From: Staphylococcus lugdunensis
GTDB taxonomy: Bacteria; Bacillota; Bacilli; Staphylococcales; Staphylococcaceae
Length of the DNA: 64,000 nt
Assembly (NCBI RefSeq): GCF_002901705.1
Contig: NZ_PPPV01000012.1
Location: forward strand, 1,070,782 to 1,134,781
Direction of reading: 5' to 3'
Numbering within the stretch: the first letter of the stretch is position 1; each line of letters starts with the position of its first letter. Shown here one piece after another: positions 56,728 through 64,000 of this stretch. Both the position numbers and the translations under genes were made by a program. Below the pieces are notes generated by a model. It did not search any database and had not been told where the DNA came from. It saw only the letters and a program-made list of their open reading frames with translations.

Positions 56728-56888
56728 TGTTAAAAATTATCTTTTAAGTCCATTTCACTCAAAAGATATAAATAGATAGCTTTGAACTTATTTATAACGG
56801 ATTAAAATCTAACCGCCTAAAGTTTCTATTGTTAGCGTTATTGCATCATCATTTTATACATCAGACATCACATTCACTTAGTTTAAAG

Positions 56889-56932
56889 AAAGCCAACGGA
56901 CAACGCAAGCTGGGCTGGCTGAGACAGCCCGA
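56889..56932. repeat. STAR-related fragment
   Basis: GCCAACGGACAACGCAAGCTGGGCTGG carries the CGGACAACGCAAGCTGGG words of the STAR-like units at 46 and 49 kb. Apart from this and the two terminators, the 56680-57066 gap shows nothing. Confidence 0.6.
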
Positions 56933-56959
56933 GTTATACACTACGAAGCAATGAATATG

Positions 56960-57010
56960 AATAAGCCAGTAAATGCATTTACTAAAAACGCATTTACTGG
57001 CTTATTTTTC
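56960..57010 (-). terminator. Terminator of pit, dispersed hairpin
   Basis: AATAAGCCAGTAAATGC and GCATTTACTGGCTTATT give a 17-bp stem with T runs on both sides. The stem and right flank are nearly the same as at 46131-46178. Confidence 0.7.
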
Positions 57011-57066
57011 TAAAAATGATGTCCTAGCCTGTTTTAGCAATATTTTAATTAATAACTTATTATGCT

Positions 57067-58068
57067 TTATAAGAAAATATGCATAATCAAATAGATAATA
57101 GCTGCCAATACAGCTGAAATAGGTAATGTAATTACCCATGTGATAACCATACGTTGCGCTGTACTCCATTTTACGCCTTTCACACGATTAGCTGCACCTA
57201 CACCTAGAATAGATGAAGATACAACGTGCGTAGTAGATAATGGGAAATGTAGTGATGAAGCCACGAAAATAGTTAATGCTGATGATAAATCAGCTGCTGC
57301 ACCGTTAGCAGGTCTAATTTTCATGATATTACCACCTACAGTTTTGATGATTTTCCAACCACCAATTGCAGTACCTAAGCCCATTGCGGTAGCACAAGCT
57401 ACTTTAACCCATAACTGAGGTTCTACTTGGTGTTGCACATCAGCTACGATTAAAGCTAAGGTAATAATCCCCATTGATTTTTGAGCATCGTTTGTCCCGT
57501 GTGAGAAGGATTGCAATGCTGCCGTAAAAATTTGGAAAAATCTAAAGTTACGGTTAGATCTTGTTAAATTCGCATTTTTAAAGACAATTTTCACAATGGA
57601 ATACATGATATAACCTACACAAAATGCAATGATTGGTGAAATAATCAATACGATAATAATTTTGGTAAATCCTTGATAATGAATATCCATGAAAGAACCT
57701 GTTGATGCAATTGCTGCACCTGCAATTGAACCAATCAAAGCATGAGATGATGAACTAGGTATACCATAAAACCATGTTACTAAATTCCAAATAATTGCTG
57801 AAATAATTGCTGCAAGTACGACAACGAGCCCATTATGTAATTCAAATGGATTTACAATATCCTTTGTAATTGTTCCTGCCACACCAGTAAATGTTAAGGC
57901 ACCAATAAAATTCATAATTGCAGCTAATAGTATAGCTCTTCTCGGCGTTAAAGCACGAGTAGATACCGCTGTAGCTACCGCGTTTGCAGTATCGTGAAAA
58001 CCGTTGATAAAGTCAAATATCAATGAAAAAACAACGATAGCTATCGTAATAATTAATACGTAATCCAT
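57067..58068 (-). CDS. pit: Low-affinity inorganic phosphate transporter
   Basis: A 333-residue Pit-family (SLC20) transporter with about ten membrane segments and the two duplicated signatures GFHDTANAVATAVSTRAL (about residue 22) and SHGTNDAQKSMGIITLAL (about residue 190), plus GIPSSSSHALIGS and PLSTTHVVSSS repeats. It imports phosphate with a cation. It is 14 bases downstream of the DUF47 regulator gene, forming a two-gene operon. Confidence 0.92.
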   Translation of the reverse strand: MDYVLIITIAIVVFSLIFDFINGFHDTANAVATAVSTRALTPRRAILLAAIMNFIGALTFTGVAGTITKDIVNPFELHNGLVVVLAAIISAIIWNLVTWFYGIPSSSSHALIGSIAGAAIASTGSFMDIHYQGFTKIIIVLIISPIIAFCVGYIMYSIVKIVFKNANLTRSNRNFRFFQIFTAALQSFSHGTNDAQKSMGIITLALIVADVQHQVEPQLWVKVACATAMGLGTAIGGWKIIKTVGGNIMKIRPANGAAADLSSALTIFVASSLHFPLSTTHVVSSSILGVGAANRVKGVKWSTAQRMVITWVITLPISAVLAAIIYLIMHIFL

Positions 58069-58082
58069 CTTTAAGAACTCCC

Positions 58083-58700
58083 TTAGCTATTTTTCATAAT
58101 GATTGTTTCAAAGTTATTTGCTACAACTTGGCATTTATCAGCGATTTCTTCCATGCTTTGGTAAATGTCTTTTATTTTAATTAATGTCATTGGATCAGTT
58201 TCACTATTAAATATATGCTTCATTGATTGACGTAAAATACCATCACAGTTTGTTTCAAATTCTTTAATATTAATAGAATGAATGCGCATATGTGATAATT
58301 TTTTATCTACAAGTAAGCCGACCGCTAATTTCATTTCAGCTACTGCTTTTTGAATGTTTTCAACAAATTCTGCCATATATTCATCAGTATATTCGATTGA
58401 ATACATTTCAAACATTGCAGATGTTTCTTCCATTGCATCTAATACATCATCGATTGCGTTGCATAATGATAGGATATCCTCACGTTCAATAGGTGTAATG
58501 AATGTTTGATTTAAATCTGTAATAACTTGATGCATTAATTCATCACCGTGAGATTCATAAGTTTTGATATTGTCAGAATACGCTTTTAAATCTAAATGTG
58601 TATTGAAATCCATTTTACCGAATTCCATTGCTGCACGATCTAAATTGAAAACCATTTCTTCAAGTTGAACCATGAACTTATCCTTTTTCTTTGTAAACAT
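58083..58700 (-). CDS. DUF47 (PitR/PhoU-like) phosphate transport regulator
   Basis: A 205-residue helical protein of the DUF47 family, which accompanies Pit transporters and is thought to control them (PitR in S. aureus). It has TFITPIEREDILSLCNAIDDVLDAMEE with conserved acidic metal-binding residues (about 73-95). I chose the ATG before FTKKKDKFM, seven bases after GGAGG; the frame extends 12 codons further. First gene of the pitR-pit operon. Confidence 0.9.
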   Translation of the reverse strand: MFTKKKDKFMVQLEEMVFNLDRAAMEFGKMDFNTHLDLKAYSDNIKTYESHGDELMHQVITDLNQTFITPIEREDILSLCNAIDDVLDAMEETSAMFEMYSIEYTDEYMAEFVENIQKAVAEMKLAVGLLVDKKLSHMRIHSINIKEFETNCDGILRQSMKHIFNSETDPMTLIKIKDIYQSMEEIADKCQVVANNFETIIMKNS

Positions 58701-59245
58701 TTTAAATCCTCCATTTAAGCGATTGAAAATCATCACTTCCGTAATTTAATACTACTAAAGACAATCCCTATTAAGAAAATTGTTACATTATAATCACTCT
58801 AACCCGATTCATTTTCTGACTTTTGTAAATATTTTGTAAGTATGTCATTATGCATCGCGAAAAAATGTTCTCAAATACTGACTTTGTCCCTCTTTGAAAA
58901 TAGCATAAAATTTACAATATCACAATTCTATTTACAAATTCTTTACAATTAGACAATGTAATCGTAATGCTTGATGCAATAAGTAACTGGAATACACTTT
59001 TTAATGACTGTATTTTAAAGCAACTTAATATATGGCCATAACACCATATCTATGAATGATATATTGGCAGTAGTTGACTGGATTGAACATATGCTTATAT
59101 CAAGCTTTTTCAATCCTAGTCAACCTTGCCGGGGCAGGACTACGAATTCATAATGAATGCTGTCCCGCTTCCTCTCTGTTGAGGCCCACCCCAACTTGCT
59201 TTGCTTGGGGAAACTAATTTTATTAGTTTTTTTGTGTTGGGGCCC
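58701..59245. other. Intergenic region between pitR and vraG with repeats
   Basis: The first 340 bases are A/T-rich with no gene; the pitR promoter must be here. Then copy 3 of the dispersed element (59058-59170) and a STAR-like element (59180-59248) follow, the last touching the vraG stop codon. Confidence 0.5.
59058..59170. repeat. Dispersed element with inverted repeats, copy 3
   Basis: GTTGACTGGATTGAA (59073-59087) pairs with TTCAATCCTAGTCAAC (59109-59124), followed by CTTGCCGGGGCAGG and ACTACGAATTCATAATGAAT. It is the copy closest to the hairpin at 25069. Confidence 0.75.
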
Positions 59246-59248
59246 CTA
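59180..59248. repeat. STAR-like element overlapping the end of vraG
   Basis: GAGGCCCACCCCAACTTGCTTTGCTTGGGG and TTTTTTTGTGTTGGGGCCCC contain the STAR core; the final CCCTA supplies the stop codon of vraG on the minus strand. Confidence 0.75.
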
Positions 59249-61135
59249 TATCGAGTGGCTGATGGTGCGTTTGGTGTGGTTGTATGTGATGATTGCAAAT
59301 ATGGCGTATATGGTGCTGTATATGGTCATAACGATGTATATAGGGCTTGTATTATTGGTTCCTATGATGTCCATGAATCCTCTTGAGATGAAGTAGGCGT
59401 GCAGTAGTGCAATGATGAGTGGTAGACCAAAGTTGAATGTGACTTTAAGTTTTAGTCCTTTTGTCATATCGTATTGGTTGAAACCTAATTTACGCAGTAT
59501 GGAATAGTTTTCGAGTTCATCTTCGGTTTCATCCATTTGTCTAATATATATAATACAGCCTACTGCGATGAGAAATGTGATGCCTAAAAATGATGTCACA
59601 AATAGCACAATTCCTGTTATGCTGGATACTTCGCTTACAATCTGACTACGTGTTTCTAGTTGATGATTCATATCATTAACAATCATCTCCAGTTTAGGTA
59701 CGTCTTTCCGATGTGTTAAATCAAAGCCATATTGTACTATCTTATCTTTCTTTTTAGCATGTGTTTTGATTTTCTGATAGTCTGAATCATTCAATATAAA
59801 CGTTGGGTCTCCTAAATCATTATCTTCTTTAAAATAAACGTCATGTATTACCTTGTTTAGTTTCACATTAATATGATGTTTTTTAGTACCTATACCTGTA
59901 GTACCATGTGGGTAATGTTTCATATACTGTCGAATTGTTCCATCAGGGATAATTAAATCTGCTTCACCTTTCTCTACGTTCCGATTAGGGAAAAAGGCAG
60001 CACTTGTGACATTAACATAATATGGTCTAGCAGTATCGCTATTGAATAATTTATTTTTATAAAGGTGTGTATAAATTAATTCTTTATAATTATAGTCATG
60101 TTCAATCTGTCGTTGATTTAACATATATGATAATTGATTAGCAGCAGCAGTTTGATTCGTTGTAACATCATATGGAGAGGCCAATAGTACTTCGTTCGTT
60201 AACGAGCTGCGACTTATTGCAGCAATACAAAGAACTGTAACAGTAATAGATGAAATAATCGCCATTACCGTTAAGGAAAAGGCGTTTTTACGCACACGAT
60301 AGACTAAAGACGATGTAAATATGACATCACTCATATTCACAGACCCTTGCTTAAACCTTTTTAATAATTTTAAGACTAAAGATACAGAACTTCTAAAGAA
60401 AAAATATGGCCCTATTAATAATAAAATACAAATGATAAACAATACTGAAATATGTACAAAATCAACAAGATGATTCGTAATAAAGTAATAGCTTGTTGCG
60501 ATCATCAGTAACCCTAATATGCCGAAGATCGCTTCCTTAAAACTCAACTTACTATTGCTTAATGCTTTAACTTCCGTGTCTTCAAATAATTCTGTAAGCG
60601 AATATCTATAAATAAAAATAATCGATTGCACCATAGTTAAGATAAACGCACTACCAATAAGCATACCAGTTTGTAACAGGGCTTCAGCACTAAATACAAT
60701 TGGCGCAGTTGCTTTAGCGCCTAACAATTTCAAGACAATCATCAATAAAATTTTAGTGCTAAATAAGCCGATTAGAATACCAATAATAGACGTTACGAAA
60801 TAAATAGCAATCTGCTCAACCATTACAATATGTACTAAATTACGCTTACTTAAGCCGATCACTTGATATAAAGCAAATTCTCGAAAGCGCCGCTTAACAA
60901 ATAGCATATTTGAATAAATGATGAAAATAAGAATAATCACAAATAAAAAATAACTGCCAAATTGTGTTCCTTCACGGATGACATCGAAAGATTGATTAAT
61001 ATTAATATGGCGCACATACCTAATTGTGACAAAGCTAAAATATAAGACAATACTAATAATAAGTGACAATAAATACAGCGCATAATGCCTCATATTTTGT
61101 CTAAAGTTTTTCAAGATAATATGATTAAAATTCAT
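59246..61135 (-). CDS. vraG: ABC transporter permease VraG
   Basis: A 629-residue BceB-type permease with ten membrane segments and a large extracellular loop between helices 7 and 8 (about residues 310-520, Lys/Tyr/Asn-rich). In S. aureus VraFG senses cationic antimicrobial peptides for GraS and gives resistance. The end YNHTKRTISHSI matches the S. aureus end, and length is the same. Start at the ATG before NFNHIIL, seven bases after AGGTGGGG. It overlaps vraF by 11 bases. Confidence 0.93.
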   Translation of the reverse strand: MNFNHIILKNFRQNMRHYALYLLSLIISIVLYFSFVTIRYVRHININQSFDVIREGTQFGSYFLFVIILIFIIYSNMLFVKRRFREFALYQVIGLSKRNLVHIVMVEQIAIYFVTSIIGILIGLFSTKILLMIVLKLLGAKATAPIVFSAEALLQTGMLIGSAFILTMVQSIIFIYRYSLTELFEDTEVKALSNSKLSFKEAIFGILGLLMIATSYYFITNHLVDFVHISVLFIICILLLIGPYFFFRSSVSLVLKLLKRFKQGSVNMSDVIFTSSLVYRVRKNAFSLTVMAIISSITVTVLCIAAISRSSLTNEVLLASPYDVTTNQTAAANQLSYMLNQRQIEHDYNYKELIYTHLYKNKLFNSDTARPYYVNVTSAAFFPNRNVEKGEADLIIPDGTIRQYMKHYPHGTTGIGTKKHHINVKLNKVIHDVYFKEDNDLGDPTFILNDSDYQKIKTHAKKKDKIVQYGFDLTHRKDVPKLEMIVNDMNHQLETRSQIVSEVSSITGIVLFVTSFLGITFLIAVGCIIYIRQMDETEDELENYSILRKLGFNQYDMTKGLKLKVTFNFGLPLIIALLHAYFISRGFMDIIGTNNTSPIYIVMTIYSTIYAIFAIITYNHTKRTISHSI

Positions 61136-61886
61136 GATGAACCCCACCTAAAACACTTTGTGTGCGAATAATTTCACGATAAAATGTTTCATCGTCATCA
61201 TCCCCTTGATAGAGCTCAGTAAATATTTGTCCATCTTTCAACATGACTACACGATTAGAAAAGCTTGCTGCTAATGGATCATGCGTGACCATGATAATTG
61301 TCGTTTGTCGATATTTATTCATATAGACAAGTCGTTCCAATAAATCTTGAGAACTTTTGGAGTCTAAAGCGCCTGTAGGTTCATCTGCAAAAATAATTTT
61401 AGGTAATGTAATAAAAGCGCGTGCGGCAGATGTTCGCTGCCGTTGACCACCAGAAAGTTCTGAAGGGTATTTATCACCCAATTCTGCAATATTTAATGTT
61501 TCAACAACTTTATGATAACGCTTCATTGCCATCTCTTTACTAATTTTTTGTACAGATAACGGCAATAAAATATTCTCTTTTACCGTCAATGTATGTAGTA
61601 AATTATAATCTTGAAAAATAAACCCAATATCCCGCTTACGCATATCAGATAGCGCTTTATTCGACATTTTTTCTAGTTTATGTCCAGCTAATTCTACTGA
61701 ACCTTGTGACATATAATCAATTGATCCCAAAATATTTAATAACGTCGTTTTTCCAGAGCCAGAAGGTCCCATTATTGAGACAAATTCACCTTCATCAACT
61801 GAAAGATTAATACCTCTTAATACTTCCTGCTGCATATCTTTACTTCCGTATATTTTAGTTAATTCTTTAACTACTAATATTGACAC
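61125..61886 (-). CDS. vraF: ABC transporter ATP-binding protein VraF
   Basis: A 253-residue BceA-type ATPase partnering VraG. Walker A GPSGSGKTT (about 41-49), signature LSGGQRQRTSAARA, Walker B IIFADEPTGALDS. Start at the GTG before SILVVKELTKIYG, with AAGGAG seven bases upstream; the frame is open nine more codons. It lies 86 bases after graS; a GraR-type inverted repeat stands between. Confidence 0.93.
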   Translation of the reverse strand: MSILVVKELTKIYGSKDMQQEVLRGINLSVDEGEFVSIMGPSGSGKTTLLNILGSIDYMSQGSVELAGHKLEKMSNKALSDMRKRDIGFIFQDYNLLHTLTVKENILLPLSVQKISKEMAMKRYHKVVETLNIAELGDKYPSELSGGQRQRTSAARAFITLPKIIFADEPTGALDSKSSQDLLERLVYMNKYRQTTIIMVTHDPLAASFSNRVVMLKDGQIFTELYQGDDDDETFYREIIRTQSVLGGVHHEF

Positions 61887-61972
61887 AACAACACTCCTTA
61901 CATCCATCTTCACTCTTAATTATAACGAGTCGATATATGTAACGCCGCTATCTTAAGTAACAATACACTTAT

Positions 61973-63013
61973 TTAATATGACAATTTTGTCACTTCTGAC
62001 AACCGTTTCATAATCTCATTTTGTTTTGGGAAAATTAAAATAAATGTCGTACCTTTACCTATTTCAGACATCACTTCAATTTGGATACCTAATTGTGCTT
62101 TAACACTGTCAACCAAATATAATCCCATACCCGAAGAAGCTGTTTCATCACGATTAGCAGTTGATGTATAACCTCGATCAAAAATTCTTGGCAAGTCTTT
62201 CTGACTAATGCCTCTGCCCTCATCTTGAATTTTCAAATGGACGTGTTCACCTTTAATATAGCCTGACATATGAATATCAGAGTTTTTACTATATTTTAAA
62301 GAATTTGACAAAATTTGCCGAATCATCATGCGGCACCATTTTACATCTGTGTAGACCATTGTATTACCATCAAATGATAAGTTATAGCCAATACCTTTTG
62401 CTTGGCTAATGTGTCTTGTTAATTGTATTTCATCAATCACTAAACGTTTTAATGATACTTGTTCAAAGTACATATCTCTATTTTGAGACTCTAAGCGCGT
62501 TAAGTATAATTGTTTATCTAACATTTCATTAATTCTAGACCACTCATAAAGCAATGACTGTTTGCGCTGTTGATTTTGTTCCTGATCAATTAACAATTTC
62601 ATTGCTGTCACAGGCGTTTTAATATCATGAACAAATTCAGTTATTGATTGTTCCGTTACTTTAATCTGATGTTGCTGTTTTGTTACTTTTTCCTTTTGTA
62701 AATTCAATTTGCGATACAAATAATCCACGATTTGTTCTTGAAACGGGCTTTCTGCGAGTCCTTTATGCTTTATTTCCTCTATTTCTTTATTTTCATAAAA
62801 ATGTTGATATAACTTAATTTCTTTTAAAAAAGCAAAGAGTAAAAAGATAGCAGTCATTCCAATGTTTAACACCACTAAATAAATCATACTATCAACAGAA
62901 ATATCGTAATCAATATAAGAAATACCCAGCATCATTAGGTTTAAAAATAAAAACCATAGCACCCAATTCTTACGTGTCTTGATAAACAGCCAAAACCATT
63001 TCACGTTATTCAT
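61973..63013 (-). CDS. graS: Sensor histidine kinase GraS
   Basis: A 346-residue intramembrane-sensing kinase with two N-terminal helices (about 10-60) and only a very short extracellular loop. The phospho-acceptor histidine is in [14 protein letters not shown] (about residue 129) and the ATP lid includes [16 protein letters not shown] and SSGMGLYL. With VraFG it detects antimicrobial peptides and turns on mprF, dlt and vraFG through GraR. Start at the ATG before NNVKWFWLF; it overlaps graR by eight bases. Confidence 0.94.
   Translation of the reverse strand: MNNVKWFWLFIKTRKNWVLWFLFLNLMMLGISYIDYDISVDSMIYLVVLNIGMTAIFLLFAFLKEIKLYQHFYENKEIEEIKHKGLAESPFQEQIVDYLYRKLNLQKEKVTKQQHQIKVTEQSITEFVHDIKTPVTAMKLLIDQEQNQQRKQSLLYEWSRINEMLDKQLYLTRLESQNRDMYFEQVSLKRLVIDEIQLTRHISQAKGIGYNLSFDGNTMVYTDVKWCRMMIRQILSNSLKYSKNSDIHMSGYIKGEHVHLKIQDEGRGISQKDLPRIFDRGYTSTANRDETASSGMGLYLVDSVKAQLGIQIEVMSEIGKGTTFILIFPKQNEIMKRLSEVTKLSY
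61981..61990. promoter_or_regulatory. GraR-type inverted repeat upstream of vraF
   Basis: ACAATTTTGT is one base off the ACAAATTTGT sequence reported upstream of GraR targets in S. aureus. It falls within the last codons of graS, 95 bases before vraF. Confidence 0.5.
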
Positions 63014-63680
63014 GAGCCATATATCCTTTACCAACTTTTGTTTCAATCGCAGTATCCATATCTAATTCAGCTAATTTTTTACGCAAACGATTAACATTAA
63101 CAGTTAAGGTATTATCACTAACAAAGGCTTCGTCTTCCCAGAGTGCTGTAATTAATGTGTCACGCGTCACGATTTGATTTTGTTTCGTAATTAACATTTC
63201 TAAGATAATCATCTCTGTTTTAGATAAATAAATCACTTTATCGTCTTTTTGAATACTATCTTTTGATAAATCGACAACTGCTTTTTGCCAATTTAAAATA
63301 CGCTTTTCTTCTACGCCAAACTCATACACTCGACGATAAATCGCTTGTAATTTTGCAATAAGCACGTTGGTATAAAATGGTTTTTGCATATAATCGTCTG
63401 CACCTAATTCCATACTCATTACTTGATCCATTGGGTTATCACGAGATGATAAAAATAAGATGGGCACGTTGGACACTTGGCGCATTTTTCGACACCAATA
63501 GAATCCATCATATTTAGGAAGTTGAACATCCATAATAACAATCTCCGGTTGAACTTGTTCATATGTCTCCATCACATTGCTAAAATCTTCTACTCCCATA
63601 ACATTAAAATCCCATTGCTCTAGTTCTTTTTTCAATTCTTTAAATAGCGTCTTATCGTCTTCTACGAGTAATATTTGCAT
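63006..63680 (-). CDS. graR: Response regulator GraR
   Basis: A 224-residue OmpR-type regulator. The receiver domain has the phospho-acceptor aspartate in [13 protein letters not shown] (about residue 51) and a lysine in DYMQKPF. The C-terminal winged helix includes [16 protein letters not shown] and ends in VGKGYMAHE. It controls cell-envelope charge genes. First of the two-component pair, with graX upstream. Confidence 0.94.
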   Translation of the reverse strand: MQILLVEDDKTLFKELKKELEQWDFNVMGVEDFSNVMETYEQVQPEIVIMDVQLPKYDGFYWCRKMRQVSNVPILFLSSRDNPMDQVMSMELGADDYMQKPFYTNVLIAKLQAIYRRVYEFGVEEKRILNWQKAVVDLSKDSIQKDDKVIYLSKTEMIILEMLITKQNQIVTRDTLITALWEDEAFVSDNTLTVNVNRLRKKLAELDMDTAIETKVGKGYMAHE

Positions 63681-63695
63681 GAATTTTCACCTTCA

Positions 63696-64000
63696 TTATT
63701 TTGTGTATTTAATCTTTTCTCCATCCTGTATACGCCCTTGAAAATGTTTGATTCTACAATCAATTTCAAATCCACGCATAATTAATCCTTGTAATGGAGC
63801 TTGAATAACATAATATATTGGCCAAAATAATCGCGGAATGTAATCATATAAATGTACAATAACCATTTGGGTTCCTTTTAATTGTCTAAATTCCAATTTG
63901 CCCTGTTTTTTCAAATTTGGATGTACTAGACGACCTCCAACAAGGTTTAAAGTAATCATGCCATCTACTTCTGCACCAATTTTTATAATGGCAAGTGGTT
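63696..64000 (-). CDS. graX: GraX C-terminal part, continues beyond the window
   Basis: The frame is open up to the window edge without a stop; at least 100 residues of the C-terminal part are seen (ending GRIQDGEKIKYTK). It lies 15 bases upstream of graR, the place of graX in S. aureus, an epimerase-like cytoplasmic partner that modulates GraRS. The ATG at 63959 is internal, not the start. The visible part has no catalytic motif, so the call relies on position. Confidence 0.7.
   Translation of the reverse strand, partial: PLAIIKIGAEVDGMITLNLVGGRLVHPNLKKQGKLEFRQLKGTQMVIVHLYDYIPRLFWPIYYVIQAPLQGLIMRGFEIDCRIKHFQGRIQDGEKIKYTK

Noticed and set aside
59157..59396. 79- and 61-residue frames on the + strand
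   Set aside because: They lie opposite the end of vraG and the STAR-like repeat, lack ribosome binding sites and have no protein-like features.

Overview
The window is a low-GC Firmicute chromosome segment whose gene order and protein content match Staphylococcus, specifically the S. aureus core region running (in reverse orientation) from graXRS-vraFG through pit, rbf-sarX, mgrA, norA, fruRKA, the queuosine genes and ltaS to recQ, opuB and hisC. Several proteins (MgrA, NorA, LtaS, VraG, GraS) are clearly orthologous to the S. aureus ones as I remember them but differ at many positions, and GGGGCCC-rich STAR-like intergenic repeats are present. This suggests a close relative of the S. aureus complex (S. 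simiae would be one candidate) rather than S. aureus itself; the species call is an inference from memory.

Layout. 1-13.3 kb: deoxyribonucleotidase, hisC-type aminotransferase, a di/tripeptide transporter, an OpuB-type osmolyte ABC transporter with a permease-binding protein fusion, recQ with an ABC-F gene, a ZIP metal transporter and ltaS (lipoteichoic acid synthase). 13.8-21 kb: 5-oxoprolinase subunits, the pabABC folate genes, then a preQ1-I riboswitch driving queC-queD-queE. 21-30 kb: a glycosyltransferase, an aldo/keto reductase, the CBS-domain magnesium protection factor mpfA with a structured leader, and the fruR-fruK-fruA fructose operon with a CRE site and 10-bp phased operator repeats. 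30-40 kb: norA, photolyase, a DASS carboxylate transporter next to a malate dehydrogenase with two CRE-like sites, a type I (Fst/PepA1-like) toxin-antitoxin locus, a CobW GTPase and mgrA. 40-52 kb: uppP, small conserved proteins, a MFS exporter with a LysR regulator, DUF402, YebC and cupin genes, sarX. 52-64 kb: rbf, a frameshifted Bax-inhibitor-type membrane protein, a LysM-CHAP cell wall hydrolase behind a WalR box, pit phosphate uptake with its DUF47 partner, and the antimicrobial-peptide sensing system vraG-vraF-graS-graR with the 3' end of graX at the window edge.

The genes are mostly core housekeeping, cell-envelope and virulence-regulation functions (GraRS, WalR targets, MgrA, SarX, Rbf). 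Accessory or less expected content is concentrated in the 30-38.5 kb stretch (repeats, mdh-transporter pair, toxin-antitoxin locus). No rRNA, tRNA, CRISPR, prophage or intact insertion sequence was seen. The best-supported unannotated systems are the complete par-like type I toxin-antitoxin locus at 38.24-38.53 kb, the preQ1 riboswitch at 18.34 kb, the leader of mpfA at 24.65-24.8 kb, and a family of dispersed imperfect inverted repeats.
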